Origin: DASZHA01 sp049644325
Lineage (GTDB): Bacteria; Chloroflexota; Dormibacteria; DASZGP01
Reading direction: 5' to 3'
DNA: 64,000 nucleotides
NCBI GenBank assembly: GCA_049644325.1
Contig: JBARRR010000061.1
Span: 1-64,000, forward strand
In this document: in pieces, positions 8,495-17,011 of the stretch
Position numbering within the stretch: the stretch's first letter is position 1
Layout of the letters: the number at the start of each line of letters is the position of its first letter
Made by a program: the position numbers and the translations under genes
Notes under the pieces: generated by a model
The model's database searches: none
What the model was told of the DNA's origin: nothing
Seen by the model: only the letters and a program-made list of their open reading frames with translations

Positions 8495-9331
8495 ATGGCA
8501 ACCAAGAAGTACAAGCCGACCAGCCCCGGGCGCCGCTTCATGAGTGTCTCCACCTTCGATGACGTGACCAAGGGCAAGAAGCCCGAGAAGTCACTTATGG
8601 TCGCGTTGCCGAAGGCGTCCGGCCGCAACAACAGCGGCTCAATCACGGTGCGGCATCGTGGTGGTGGCGCCAAGAAGCAGTACCGGATCATCGACTTCAA
8701 GCGCAACAAGCTCGAGGTGCCGGGCAAGGTCAAGGCCATCGAGTACGACCCCAACCGCAGCTCTCGGATCGCCCTGATCAGCTACCTCGACGGCGAGTAC
8801 CGGTATATCCTGGCGCCGGTCGGGCTCAAGGTTGGCGACACCATCCAGGCCGGCCCGGGCTCCGACATCAAGCCCGGCAACGCCCTTCCCATCAGCGGCA
8901 TCCCGGTTGGCACGACGATCCACAACATCGAGATCAAGCTCGGCCGTGGCGGCCAGCTGGTCCGCTCCGCCGGCGCCTCGGCCCAGCTGCTGGCCAAGGA
9001 GGGCGCCTACGCCCAGGTCCGCATGCCCTCGGGCGAGGTCCGGCTGGTGCCGGTGGCGTGCACCGCCACCATCGGCCAGCTCGGCAACCTTGACCACGAG
9101 AACGAGAACGTGGGCAAGGCGGGCAAAAGCCGGCTCCGGGGCAAGCGCCCCGCGGTGCGCGGCATGACCATGAACCCCTTCGACCACCCCCACGGTGGTG
9201 GCGAGGGCCGCTCCGGCGCTGGTGGCAACCCGCAGACACCCTGGGGCAAGCCGGCGCTTGGGTACCGCACCCGCCGCAACAAGTCCACCAGCAAGTTCAT
9301 CGTCCGCCGCCGCGGCGGGAAGCGAGGTTAG
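8495..9331 (+). CDS. rplB: 50S ribosomal protein L2
   Basis: 278 residues, the usual size. L2 binds 23S rRNA near the peptidyl-transferase centre and is needed for subunit joining. The conserved C-terminal text GVAMNPFDHPHGGGEGR-type appears as RGMTMNPFDHPHGGGEGR, including the catalysis-associated His. ATG 8495 follows the rplW stop by three bases. Confidence 0.97.
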   Translation: MATKKYKPTSPGRRFMSVSTFDDVTKGKKPEKSLMVALPKASGRNNSGSITVRHRGGGAKKQYRIIDFKRNKLEVPGKVKAIEYDPNRSSRIALISYLDGEYRYILAPVGLKVGDTIQAGPGSDIKPGNALPISGIPVGTTIHNIEIKLGRGGQLVRSAGASAQLLAKEGAYAQVRMPSGEVRLVPVACTATIGQLGNLDHENENVGKAGKSRLRGKRPAVRGMTMNPFDHPHGGGEGRSGAGGNPQTPWGKPALGYRTRRNKSTSKFIVRRRGGKRG

Positions 9332-9334
9332 TCG

Positions 9335-9619
9335 GTGTCGCGTTCTGCCAAGAAGGGCCCCTACTGCGACCAGCGCCTTCTCGATAAGGTGATGAAGCTG
9401 AACGAGACGCGCGACAAGATCGTGATCAAGACCTGGTCGCGGCGATCGACGATCTTCCCGGAGTTCGTGGGCCACACCGTCGCCGTCCACGACGGTCGCA
9501 AGCACGTCCCCGTCTTCGTGACCGAGGCGATGGTCGGGCACAAGCTCGGCGAGTTCGCGCCCACCCGGCGCTTCCGCGGCCATGGGCACCACACCGAGCG
9601 GAGCTCGTCCCTGAAGTAA
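9335..9619 (+). CDS. rpsS: 30S ribosomal protein S19
   Basis: 94 residues from GTG 9335. S19 forms a head complex with S13. RSAKKGPYCDQRLLDKV at the start and WSRRSTIFPEFVGHTVAVHDG in the middle are diagnostic. It has the normal length and ends one base into rplV (TAATG). Confidence 0.96.
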   Translation: MSRSAKKGPYCDQRLLDKVMKLNETRDKIVIKTWSRRSTIFPEFVGHTVAVHDGRKHVPVFVTEAMVGHKLGEFAPTRRFRGHGHHTERSSSLK

Positions 9620-10398
9620 TGGAAGTAGAAGCAAGAGCTCGCTACATGCGGATTCCGCCGCGCAAGGCCCGGCTGGTGGCCAACACCGTCATCGGGATGC
9701 CGGTCAAGGACGCGCTTGTGGTGCTGCAGTTCACTCCCCGGGCGGCCGCCAAGGAAGTCGCCAAGGTGGTGAAGTCGGCGGCCGCCAACGCATCCAACAA
9801 CTTCAGCCAGGACGAGGACGCGCTGATCGTCAAGGCCATCATCGTGAACGAGGGCCCGACGATCAAGCGTGGCCGCCCCCGTGCCCGCGGCATGTACTTC
9901 TCGATCTTCAAGCGCACCAGCCACATCACCGCCATCGTCGACACCGAGGTGCCCGTGGTCCAGCCCAGGCGCCGCCGTAGGCCGGCCGCTGCGGAAGAGG
10001 CTGCGCCCAAGCGCGCCGAGAAGGCCGAGACCAAGGCGCAAAAGGCCAAAGCTGAGGAAGCCAAGGCGGAGAAGGCCGAGACGGAGGAGCCCAAGGCTGG
10101 GAAGGCCAAGGCGGAGCAGGCAACGGCTGAGAAGTCCGGGGCCGAGGAGACCAAGGCCGGCACGCCGAAGGCTGAGCCTGAGAAGGGCGAGGCTGAGGTT
10201 GGGGCTGAGCAGGCTGAGAAGGCCGAGGCCGCCGAGGTGGCAGAGGAGGCCCGCGCCGAGGAGGCGGAGACCGACGCAGCCGAGGTGGTGCCGGACGCCG
10301 ACGCCGCGGCCGGGGAGGAGCCCAAGTCTAGGGCCGAAGCATCCACGGACGACCAGCCCGCCGACGAAAAGCCTAAGGACGAGAAGGAGACAACCTAG
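9619..10398 (+). CDS. rplV: 50S ribosomal protein L22 with long charged C-terminal tail
   Basis: 259 residues, where L22 is usually about 110-125. Residues 1-115 are a normal L22 (YMRIPPRKARLVANTVIGMP, then the tunnel hairpin with GRPRARGMYF). Residues 115-259 are a low-complexity tail built almost only from Ala, Glu, Lys and some Thr/Pro, with repeated KAE and EAE units. The tail stays in one frame to the rpsC start, which overlaps its stop, so it is part of the gene and not a sequencing error. In known ribosomes L22 lies at the tunnel exit on the subunit surface, so the tail is probably solvent-exposed. The tail's function is unknown. Confidence 0.95.
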   Translation: MEVEARARYMRIPPRKARLVANTVIGMPVKDALVVLQFTPRAAAKEVAKVVKSAAANASNNFSQDEDALIVKAIIVNEGPTIKRGRPRARGMYFSIFKRTSHITAIVDTEVPVVQPRRRRRPAAAEEAAPKRAEKAETKAQKAKAEEAKAEKAETEEPKAGKAKAEQATAEKSGAEETKAGTPKAEPEKGEAEVGAEQAEKAEAAEVAEEARAEEAETDAAEVVPDADAAAGEEPKSRAEASTDDQPADEKPKDEKETT

Positions 10399-11690
10399 TG
10401 GGTCAGAAGGTTCATCCCAACGCCTTCCGTCTGGGCATCTACAAGCCCTGGCAGGCGCGCTGGTACGGCGACAAGGACTACACCGACATGCTGCTCGAGG
10501 ACATGCGCATGCGGCGTCTGATCCTGGAGCGCCTGCGCAACGCCGGCATCAGCAAGGTCGAGACCGAGCGCTCCGCCAGCCAGGCCACGGTCATCATCTG
10601 GACCGCCAAACCGGGCATCGTGATCGGCAAGGGTGGCGCCAGCGTGGACCAGCTTCGCGATGACCTCGAGAAGATGACCGGCAAGAAGGTGCGGGTCACG
10701 ATCCAGGAGATCAAGCACCCCGAGCTCGACGCCATGCTGGTGGCCCAGAACGTGGCCGCCCAACTGGAGCGCCGCATCGCCTTTCGTCGCGCCATCAAGC
10801 AGTCGGTGCTGCGCACCATGCGCGCCGGCGCCAAGGGCGTCAAGATCGCCGTCTCCGGCCGGCTGGGCGGCGCTGAGATGTCCCGCCGAGAGTGGGACCG
10901 CGACGGCCGGGTGCCGCTGCACACGCTGAAGGCCAACATCGACTTCGGCCAGACCGAGGCGCGCACCACGTTCGGCCGGATCGGTGTCAGCGTCTGGGTC
11001 TACCTGGGCGACTTCGACCTAACCCAGCCCGAGGAGAGCTTCGACGAGATCCCCGCCCGCCAGCTGCTCGAGGACGCGCGGCCCGCCGTCATCGCTGCCG
11101 CCGCCGCCACCGATGCCGGCGCGGCCACCAATGGCGCGGCTGCAACCGCCCCAGAAGCGGCCGCGGCTGGCGAAGCCGCTGCCCCCGCCAAGCCGGCGCG
11201 CCCCCGCGCCCCACGGACCAAGGCTGCCGAGAAGCCTGCTGAGGCCGTCGTCGACACTACCGAGACCGCTGCCGACGCTGCTGCCACCGAAACGCCCGCG
11301 GCGGAGGCTGCCGCTACCGGGACGCCCGCGGCGGAGGCTGGCGCGCCTACAACTGAGAAGCCGAAGCGCGCAACACGCGCCCGGACCAAGGCCGCCGCCG
11401 ATGTGGCGGCCGAGGCCAAGCCGGCCGCCAGGACTGCCCGCGGCAAGGCCAAAACCGCGCCAGCCGGAGCCGCGAAGGAGGACGCAGAGGCGGCTGCTGA
11501 GGCTGTTCTCGCCGACGCACCGGCGAAGCCGCGCAAGACCGCTGCCAGGAAGGCCAGGGGCGCCGCCAAGTCAGCCGCCGGGACCGCCGACGAGCAGGCC
11601 GGTGGTACCGACGCCGCTCCTGCCACTGAGAGCGAGTCCACCCAGGCGACGCCCGCCGCGGGCGACAGCGACACGGAGGAAGGCTCCTGA
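10398..11690 (+). CDS. rpsC: 30S ribosomal protein S3 with long C-terminal tail
   Basis: 430 residues, about twice the usual 210-230. Residues 1-220 are a normal S3 with the KH-domain loop IVIGKGGASVDQLR and the C-domain text MSRREWDRDGRVPLHTLKA. Residues 220-430 are an Ala/Pro/Lys/Thr-rich tail with patches such as KPARPRAPRTKAAEKPAE and two copies of a 30-base DNA repeat. S3 forms the mRNA entry site with S4 and S5 and has helicase-like activity. The basic, disordered tail may contact RNA there; that is inference. It starts with GTG overlapping the rplV stop. Confidence 0.95.
   Translation: MGQKVHPNAFRLGIYKPWQARWYGDKDYTDMLLEDMRMRRLILERLRNAGISKVETERSASQATVIIWTAKPGIVIGKGGASVDQLRDDLEKMTGKKVRVTIQEIKHPELDAMLVAQNVAAQLERRIAFRRAIKQSVLRTMRAGAKGVKIAVSGRLGGAEMSRREWDRDGRVPLHTLKANIDFGQTEARTTFGRIGVSVWVYLGDFDLTQPEESFDEIPARQLLEDARPAVIAAAAATDAGAATNGAAATAPEAAAAGEAAAPAKPARPRAPRTKAAEKPAEAVVDTTETAADAAATETPAAEAAATGTPAAEAGAPTTEKPKRATRARTKAAADVAAEAKPAARTARGKAKTAPAGAAKEDAEAAAEAVLADAPAKPRKTAARKARGAAKSAAGTADEQAGGTDAAPATESESTQATPAAGDSDTEEGS
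11292..11340 (+). repeat. 30-bp direct repeat inside the S3 tail
   Basis: The 19-base text ACGCCCGCGGCGGAGGCTG occurs identically at 11292-11310 and 11322-11340, giving the peptide TPAAEA twice ten residues apart. Near-identity at third codon positions suggests recent in-frame duplication. Confidence 0.6.
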
Positions 11691-12127
11691 TGCTGCTGCC
11701 CAAGCGCACCAAGCACCGGAAGATGCAGCGCGGCCGGCGCCGGGGCGTGGCCACACGCGGCAATGACATCGCCTTTGGCCAGTTCGGCCTGCAGGCGGTC
11801 GAGGACTGCTACATGAGCAATCGCCAGATCGAGGCCGCCCGGCGCGCAATGACCCGCTACGTCAAGCGCGGAGGCAAGATCTGGATCCGCGTGTTCCCCG
11901 ATAAGCCGATCACCAAGAAGCCGGCCGAGACCCGCATGGGCAGCGGCAAGGGCAACCCCGAGGGATGGGTGGCGGTGGTCAAGCCCGGGCGAGTGCTCTT
12001 CGAGATGGGAGGGGTCTCGCCCGAGGTGGCCAAGGAGGCCATGCGCCTGGCCGCCTTCAAGCTGCCGATCAAAACCCGCTTCCTGACATTGGTCGAGACC
12101 ACCGGGCACGGCGAGGTGGCCGGATGA
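11690..12127 (+). CDS. rplP: 50S ribosomal protein L16
   Basis: 145 residues, slightly above the usual 137-140. L16 stabilises the A-site tRNA elbow. LLPKRTKHRKMQRGRRRG at the N-terminus and GKGNPEGWVAVVKPGRVLFEM in the centre are diagnostic. The ATG lies across the rpsC stop (TGATG), and its stop overlaps rpmC by four bases. Confidence 0.96.
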   Translation: MLLPKRTKHRKMQRGRRRGVATRGNDIAFGQFGLQAVEDCYMSNRQIEAARRAMTRYVKRGGKIWIRVFPDKPITKKPAETRMGSGKGNPEGWVAVVKPGRVLFEMGGVSPEVAKEAMRLAAFKLPIKTRFLTLVETTGHGEVAG

Positions 12128-12636
12128 AGTCGACCCAAACGCTCAACGAGCTGCGCACGATGGACATCCCCGAGCTCGACGCCCGCCTCAAGGAGGTGCG
12201 CACTGAGCTGTTCAACCTGCGCTTCCAGGCGGCGACCGGCCAGCTGGAGAACCATCGCCAGATCCGCAACGTCCGTCACCAGATCGCCCAGGTGCTGACC
12301 GTGATGCAGGGTCGCCGGCTGGGAATCGAGGACATCGTCAGCGCAGATGCGGCTGCCGCAACGCCGGCGCCGGCGCGAGGCGCCGACCGGGCACAGGCTG
12401 CCGCGGCCGCGGCGACTGTGGCGGAGGCCGAGCTCGAGGCGACCGAAGCTGAGGCCACGACCGCGGAGGCTGAGGCCACGAGTGCGGAGGCTGAGCCCAC
12501 AACCACCGAGGCTGAGGCTGCCCCGACCGAAGCTGAGGCCACGACGACCGAAGCGGTGGCTGACAGCGACGCAGCCGAGACCAGCGAACCTGCCGCTGAC
12601 GGCGGCCCGGTCGAGACCAGCGAGGAAAAGAAGTGA
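12124..12636 (+). CDS. rpmC: 50S ribosomal protein L29 with long heptad-repeat tail
   Basis: 170 residues, where L29 is usually 60-75. Residues 1-68 are the normal two-helix L29 (LNELRTMDIPELDARLKEVRTELFNLRFQAATGQLEN). The remainder is an acidic tail containing five consecutive heptapeptides of the form [T/A]EAEATT (about residues 107-141). L29 sits beside L23 at the tunnel exit and helps dock SRP and trigger factor, so a 100-residue acidic arm could affect nascent-chain factors; this is inference. ATG 12124 overlaps the rplP stop. The stop overlaps the rpsQ GTG. Confidence 0.93.
   Translation: MKSTQTLNELRTMDIPELDARLKEVRTELFNLRFQAATGQLENHRQIRNVRHQIAQVLTVMQGRRLGIEDIVSADAAAATPAPARGADRAQAAAAAATVAEAELEATEAEATTAEAEATSAEAEPTTTEAEAAPTEAEATTTEAVADSDAAETSEPAADGGPVETSEEKK
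12442..12546 (+). repeat. Five tandem 21-bp units encoding heptapeptides in the L29 tail
   Basis: Five imperfect 21-base units encode TEAEATT, AEAEATS, AEAEPTT, TEAEAAP and TEAEATT. The period is exact although codons vary, so the peptide heptad rather than only the DNA may be under selection. A three-unit heptad of similar type occurs in the L15 tail. Confidence 0.65.
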
Positions 12637-12889
12637 GCGAGGAGCGCGCGTTGCGCAAGATGCGGACGGGCCTGGTGGTCGGTGACGCCATGGAGAAGAC
12701 CGTTGTCGTGCGTGTCGTCGACCTCAAGCAGCATCCCCTCTACCGCAAGGTTGTCCGGCGCTCGGCCAAGTTCAAGGCCCACGACGAGAACAACGAGGCC
12801 AAGGTGGGCGACCGCGTCCGGATCATGGAGACCCGCCCGTTGAGCAAGCAGAAGCGCTGGCGCGTGGTCGAAATCGTGGAGAAGGCCCG

Positions 12890-12893
<4 letters not shown>
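12633..12893 (+). CDS. rpsQ: 30S ribosomal protein S17
   Basis: 86 residues from GTG 12633 overlapping the rpmC stop. S17 is a primary 16S rRNA-binding OB-fold protein. KMRTGLVVGDAMEKTVVVRV and HDENNEAKVGDRVRIMETRPLS are diagnostic. It has normal length, without tail, and shares four bases with rplN. Confidence 0.96.
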
Positions 12894-13257
<364 letters not shown>

Positions 13258-13258
<1 letters not shown>

Positions 13259-13638
13259 TGGCGCGCGCCGTCGCAACTCGCAAGCGTCCCGACATCCGCG
13301 CCGGCGATACCGTGCTGGTCAAGGCTGGCAAGGACCGTGGCAAGCGTGGTGTTGTCGACCGGACGCTGCCCGGCCAGAACCGGATCGTGGTCAAGGGCGT
13401 CAACCTGCACAAGAAGCACGCGCGTGCCGGCACGCAGAGGAGCGGGGCCGGCTCGACGACCTCAAATCTCCAGGGCGGGATAATCGACTTCGAGGCGCCG
13501 TTCGACTACTCCAACGTCATGCTCGTGTGCCCCAACTGCGACCGCCCCACCCGCATCCGCCACCAGGAGCACGATGGCCGCCGCGGCCGCGTCTGCACCC
13601 ACTGTGGCGAGATCACCGAGGCGGTGACGTCCGAATGA
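13258..13638 (+). CDS. rplX: 50S ribosomal protein L24
   Basis: 126 residues, somewhat longer than the usual 105. L24 starts 50S assembly and lies near the tunnel exit. The KOW motif (DTVLVKAGKDRGKRGVVDR) is at the N-terminus. A CPNC...CTHC pair near residues 88-116 forms the C-terminal zinc-ribbon-like element seen in many bacterial L24 proteins. It lies directly between rplN and rplE with overlapping starts. Confidence 0.95.
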
Positions 13639-14213
13639 GCGCCGTGGCCGCTGCTACTTCTGAGAAGCCGCGCCTGCGCGCCCGCTATGAGGACGAGATC
13701 GTCCCGGAGCTCCTGCGCGAGTTCGACTACAGCAACACCATGCAGGTGCCCCGGCTGGAGAAGATCGTGGTGAACATCGGGATTGGTGAGGCGATCAGCG
13801 ACAACAAGGCGCTCGACGCCGCCAGTAACGACCTTCGCATCATCACAGGCCAGCAGCCGATCCCGATCAAGGCCCGCAAGTCAGTGGCCGCCTTCCGCCT
13901 CCGCGAGGGAATGACGGTGGGCCTCAAGGTCACCCTCCGTGGCGCCCGCATGTGGTATTTCCTGGACAAGCTGATCAGCGTCGCGCTGCCCCGGATCCGC
14001 GACTTCCGCGGCGTCCCCGAGAGCGCCTTCGACGGCCACGGCAACTACACCCTCGGCCTTCGGGAGCAGCTGATCTTCCCCGAGATCGACTACGACCAGA
14101 TCGACAAGACGCGAGGTATGGAGGTGTCGATCGTCACCTCCGCAGACACCGACGACGAGGCGCGCAGCTTGATGACCAAGCTGGGCATGCCGTTCCGCAG
14201 GAGAGATAGCTAG
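13635..14213 (+). CDS. rplE: 50S ribosomal protein L5
   Basis: 192 residues from ATG 13635, which overlaps the rplX stop. The family is about 180, with a 12-residue extension here at the N-terminus. L5 carries 5S rRNA into the central protuberance. VPRLEKIVVNIGIGEA and FRLREGMTVGLKVTLRG are diagnostic. The stop overlaps the GTG of rpsN. Confidence 0.96.
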   Translation: MSAVAAATSEKPRLRARYEDEIVPELLREFDYSNTMQVPRLEKIVVNIGIGEAISDNKALDAASNDLRIITGQQPIPIKARKSVAAFRLREGMTVGLKVTLRGARMWYFLDKLISVALPRIRDFRGVPESAFDGHGNYTLGLREQLIFPEIDYDQIDKTRGMEVSIVTSADTDDEARSLMTKLGMPFRRRDS

Positions 14214-14398
14214 TGGCCAAGAAGTCGATGGTCGCGAGAGCGGCCCGTAAACCCAAGTTCCCAGTGCAGGCTCACAGTCGCTGCGGACTCTGCGGTCGTC
14301 CGCGCGCCTACATGCGCAAATTTGGGATCTGCCGCATCTGCTTCCGCCAGCTGGCGCAGCTGGGCCAGGTGCCGGGCATCCAGAAGTCGAGCTGGTAG
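14213..14398 (+). CDS. rpsN: 30S ribosomal protein S14, zinc-binding short form
   Basis: 61 residues, the length of the zinc-type S14 (also called rpsZ). The two pairs C-x2-C in RCGLCGRPRAYMRKFGICRICF are intact. S14 helps complete the 30S head. S4 and L36 in this window are also zinc-binding forms. Confidence 0.95.
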   Translation: MAKKSMVARAARKPKFPVQAHSRCGLCGRPRAYMRKFGICRICFRQLAQLGQVPGIQKSSW

Positions 14399-14407
14399 GA
14401 GGAGCAC

Positions 14408-14803
14408 ATGGTTTCTGATCCTGTCTCCGACATGCTCACCCGGATCCGGAACGCATCCAAGGCGGGCCACGGCGTGGTCATCGCGCCCGGGGCCAAGATG
14501 CAGGTTGAGATCGCGCGCGTCCTCAAGGAGGAGGGCTACATCCATGACTACAAGGTCGAAGCCGACGGTCCTGGTCAGCGCCTGGAGATCTCGCTGAAGC
14601 CGCGCACCGACAGCGGTCGGGCCATCAGCGGCCTCAAGCGCATCAGCAAGCCGGGCCTGCGGGTCTACGCCCGCAAGACCGACATCCCGCGCGTCCTGGG
14701 CGGGCTCGGCACGGTCGTGATGTCCACCTCTCATGGCCTGATGAGCGGCCGCCAGGCGCTCCGCGAAGGGCTCGGCGGCGAGGTCGTCTGCTACATCTGG
14801 TGA
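14408..14803 (+). CDS. rpsH: 30S ribosomal protein S8
   Basis: 131 residues, the standard size. S8 is a primary binder of the 16S central domain and in some bacteria represses the spc operon. VSDPVSDMLTRIRNA at the start and TSHGLMSGRQALREGLGGEVVCYIW at the end are diagnostic. It has one of the stronger ribosome binding sites of the cluster (AGGAGGAG before ATG 14408), marking a non-overlapping junction. Confidence 0.96.
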   Translation: MVSDPVSDMLTRIRNASKAGHGVVIAPGAKMQVEIARVLKEEGYIHDYKVEADGPGQRLEISLKPRTDSGRAISGLKRISKPGLRVYARKTDIPRVLGGLGTVVMSTSHGLMSGRQALREGLGGEVVCYIW

Positions 14804-14816
14804 GATTGGGAGATAG

Positions 14817-15362
14817 ATGAGTCGCGTTGGTAAATCGCCCATTCCCGTCCCCCAGGGGGTCGATATCGACCTCACGGGCACCCACATCGTGGTCAAGGGC
14901 GGCAAGGGTGAGCTGGAGCTGGACGTGCACCCCGAGATGAAGGTGGTGCTCGAAGATGGCGTTGTCCTGGTGCAGCGGCCAACCGACCAGACACGCCATC
15001 GCGCGCTGCACGGTCTGACCCGGTCCCTGATCGCCAACATGGTGATCGGCGTGTCGGCCGGCTACACCAAGGAGCTGGAGCTGGTCGGCGTCGGCTACCG
15101 GGCGCAGATGCAGGGTACCGCCCTGCGTCTCAACCTGGGGTTCTCCCACCCGGTCGATTACACGCCGCCCGCCGGCGTCACCATCGAGGTGCCGGAGCCC
15201 AACCGGATCGTGGTCTCGAGCCACGACAAGGAGCTGGTCGGCCGGACCGCCTCGCAGATCCGCAAGTTCCGGCCGCCGGAGCCCTACAAGGGCAAGGGCA
15301 TCCTCTACAGGGGCGAGCGGGTCAAGCGCAAAGCCGGCAAGTCCGGCAAGGCGGTCGCATGA
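14817..15362 (+). CDS. rplF: 50S ribosomal protein L6
   Basis: 181 residues. L6 lies near the GTPase-factor binding site. SRVGKSPIPVPQGVDIDL begins it and PPEPYKGKGILYRGERVKRKAGK ends it, both typical. GGGAG stands before the ATG. The stop overlaps rplR by four bases. Confidence 0.96.
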   Translation: MSRVGKSPIPVPQGVDIDLTGTHIVVKGGKGELELDVHPEMKVVLEDGVVLVQRPTDQTRHRALHGLTRSLIANMVIGVSAGYTKELELVGVGYRAQMQGTALRLNLGFSHPVDYTPPAGVTIEVPEPNRIVVSSHDKELVGRTASQIRKFRPPEPYKGKGILYRGERVKRKAGKSGKAVA

Positions 15363-15730
15363 GCAACGTGAGCCAGGCGCGCCGTCTGGGCCGCCAGAAG
15401 CGACATCGCCGGGTGCGGAGCCGGGTCGTTGGTGTTGCCGAGCGCCCCCGGCTGTCCGTGTTCCGCTCGCTCAACCACATCTCGGCGCAGATCATCGACG
15501 ACGGCAGCGGCCGCACCCTGGTGGCCGCCAGCACGTCGGAGGGCGACCTGCGCAAGTCCGCCAAGTCGACCGCCAACCTGTCGGCGGCGGAGGCGGTGGG
15601 CAAGGTTGTGGCCGAGCGCGCGGCCAAGGCCGGCATCAAGACCGTGGTGTTCGACCGCGGCGGGTACATCTACCATGGGCGGGTCAAGGCGCTCGCCGAG
15701 GCTGCCCGCTCGGCGGGACTGGAGTTCTGA
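15359..15730 (+). CDS. rplR: 50S ribosomal protein L18
   Basis: 123 residues. L18 binds 5S rRNA with L5. RPRLSVFRSLNHISAQIIDD and the C-terminal VVFDRGGYIYHGRVKALAEAAR identify it. ATG 15359 overlaps the rplF stop and the last base is shared with the rpsE ATG. Confidence 0.96.
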   Translation: MSNVSQARRLGRQKRHRRVRSRVVGVAERPRLSVFRSLNHISAQIIDDGSGRTLVAASTSEGDLRKSAKSTANLSAAEAVGKVVAERAAKAGIKTVVFDRGGYIYHGRVKALAEAARSAGLEF

Positions 15731-16815
15731 TGGCTGACGAAGAAGAGAAGAAGAACGACGACACGCCCCTGACCGCGCCCGGCGAGGCCGAAGGCCCCGT
15801 GGCGGCGGAGTCGAGCACGCCCGCACCTGAGGAGGGGGCGGCCGACCAGCCCGCAGCCGAGGCCCCCGCGGCCCAAGCGCCGGCTCCGGGGCAGGCTGCG
15901 GCTGAAGCGCCTGCCGCCGAGCAGCCCCCATCCGAGCAGCCGGCCGCTGCCGCGCCCCCTGCGGAAGCCCCCGCCCCCGCTGCTCCCGCGCAGGCTACTC
16001 CAGCAGCCCCGGAGGAGCCCGCCGGCCCCATCGCGGCTTCGGTGGCGGAGTCGATCAAGGCTCAGCTCCAGGCCCCCCAGCGGCCCACTCCGCCGCCGGT
16101 CCAGCAGCAGCGCGGCGGCCCGCCGCAGGGCGGCTTCGGTGGCCGCCAGGGTGGCTACGGCTCCGGCCGCTGGCAGTACGGCCAGTCCGACGACGTCAAG
16201 CCCGAGTTCATTGAGAAGGTGGTCCACCTCAATCGCGTCGCCAAGGTGGTCAAGGGTGGCCGCCGCTTCTCCTTCAGCGCCCTCGTCGTCGTGGGCGACC
16301 AGAAGGGGCGGGTTGGCGCCGGACTGGGCAAGGCCGGTGAGGTCCCAGATGCGATTCGGAAGGGCGTCGAGGACGCCAAGAAGAACATGATCACTGTCCC
16401 GATGAACGGCTCGACCATCCCGCACGAGCTTCGCTACAAGCTGGGCGCGGCCAAGGTCCTGCTCAAGCCGGCCTCGCCGGGAACGGGCGTGATCGCGGGT
16501 GGCGCCATGCGCGCCGTCGTCGAGCTCAGCGGGATCAAGGACATCCTGACCAAGTCCCTGGGGACCAACAACCCGATCAACACCACCCGCGCGACGATCG
16601 CGGCCCTGCGCTCGCTGCGCACGCCGGAGCAGGTCGCCGCTGCCCGGGGCCTGACCCTCGAGGAGATCGGCGTCAAGCCGACCGAGAAGCGAGCCGCAGC
16701 CGGGGACGTGCCCGAGTCCAAGGACGAGCCGGCCGAGCCGGAGGCCGTGGGTGCACTGGCCGGCGGCGAAGCCGCCCCGGAGGAGAAGCCGGCAACGGAG
16801 ACGACCGGTGGCTAA
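15730..16815 (+). CDS. rpsE: 30S ribosomal protein S5 with long N-terminal and short C-terminal extensions
   Basis: 361 residues, roughly twice the usual 165-200. Residues 1-150 are an Ala/Pro/Glu/Gln-rich extension, followed by a Gly/Gln/Arg-rich patch. The S5 core (about 152-315) is intact: FIEKVVHLNRVAKVVKGGRR, then GDQKGRVGAGLGKAGEVPDAIRKG. About 45 Ala/Glu-rich residues follow. S5 forms the mRNA entry tunnel with S3 and S4. This is the only protein of the set whose long extension is N-terminal; S5 N-termini in solved ribosomes reach the solvent side near mRNA entry. ATG 15730 overlaps the rplR stop, and no later start would fit the spacing better. Confidence 0.93.
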   Translation: MADEEEKKNDDTPLTAPGEAEGPVAAESSTPAPEEGAADQPAAEAPAAQAPAPGQAAAEAPAAEQPPSEQPAAAAPPAEAPAPAAPAQATPAAPEEPAGPIAASVAESIKAQLQAPQRPTPPPVQQQRGGPPQGGFGGRQGGYGSGRWQYGQSDDVKPEFIEKVVHLNRVAKVVKGGRRFSFSALVVVGDQKGRVGAGLGKAGEVPDAIRKGVEDAKKNMITVPMNGSTIPHELRYKLGAAKVLLKPASPGTGVIAGGAMRAVVELSGIKDILTKSLGTNNPINTTRATIAALRSLRTPEQVAAARGLTLEEIGVKPTEKRAAAGDVPESKDEPAEPEAVGALAGGEAAPEEKPATETTGG

Positions 16816-17011
16816 GGACGCCGTGCTTCGGATCACCTACCGCAAGAGCGCGATCGGCTACTCGAGGGACCAGAAGGCCACCGTCGCGGCGCTGGGCCTT
16901 CGCCGTCTGCACCAGACCGTCGAGCACAAGGACACCCCGCAGGTGCGCGGCATGGTCCACAAGGTTGCTCACCTGGTAAGCGTCGACGGCGCGGCGGAGA
17001 AGAACGCATGA
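16808..17011 (+). CDS. rpmD: 50S ribosomal protein L30
   Basis: 67 residues from GTG 16808, eight bases inside rpsE. L30 is a small peripheral large-subunit protein. LRITYRKSAIGYSRDQKATVAALGLRRLHQTVEHKDTP is typical text. The open frame extends upstream only as a shadow of rpsE. The stop overlaps rplO by four bases. Confidence 0.92.
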   Translation: MAKDAVLRITYRKSAIGYSRDQKATVAALGLRRLHQTVEHKDTPQVRGMVHKVAHLVSVDGAAEKNA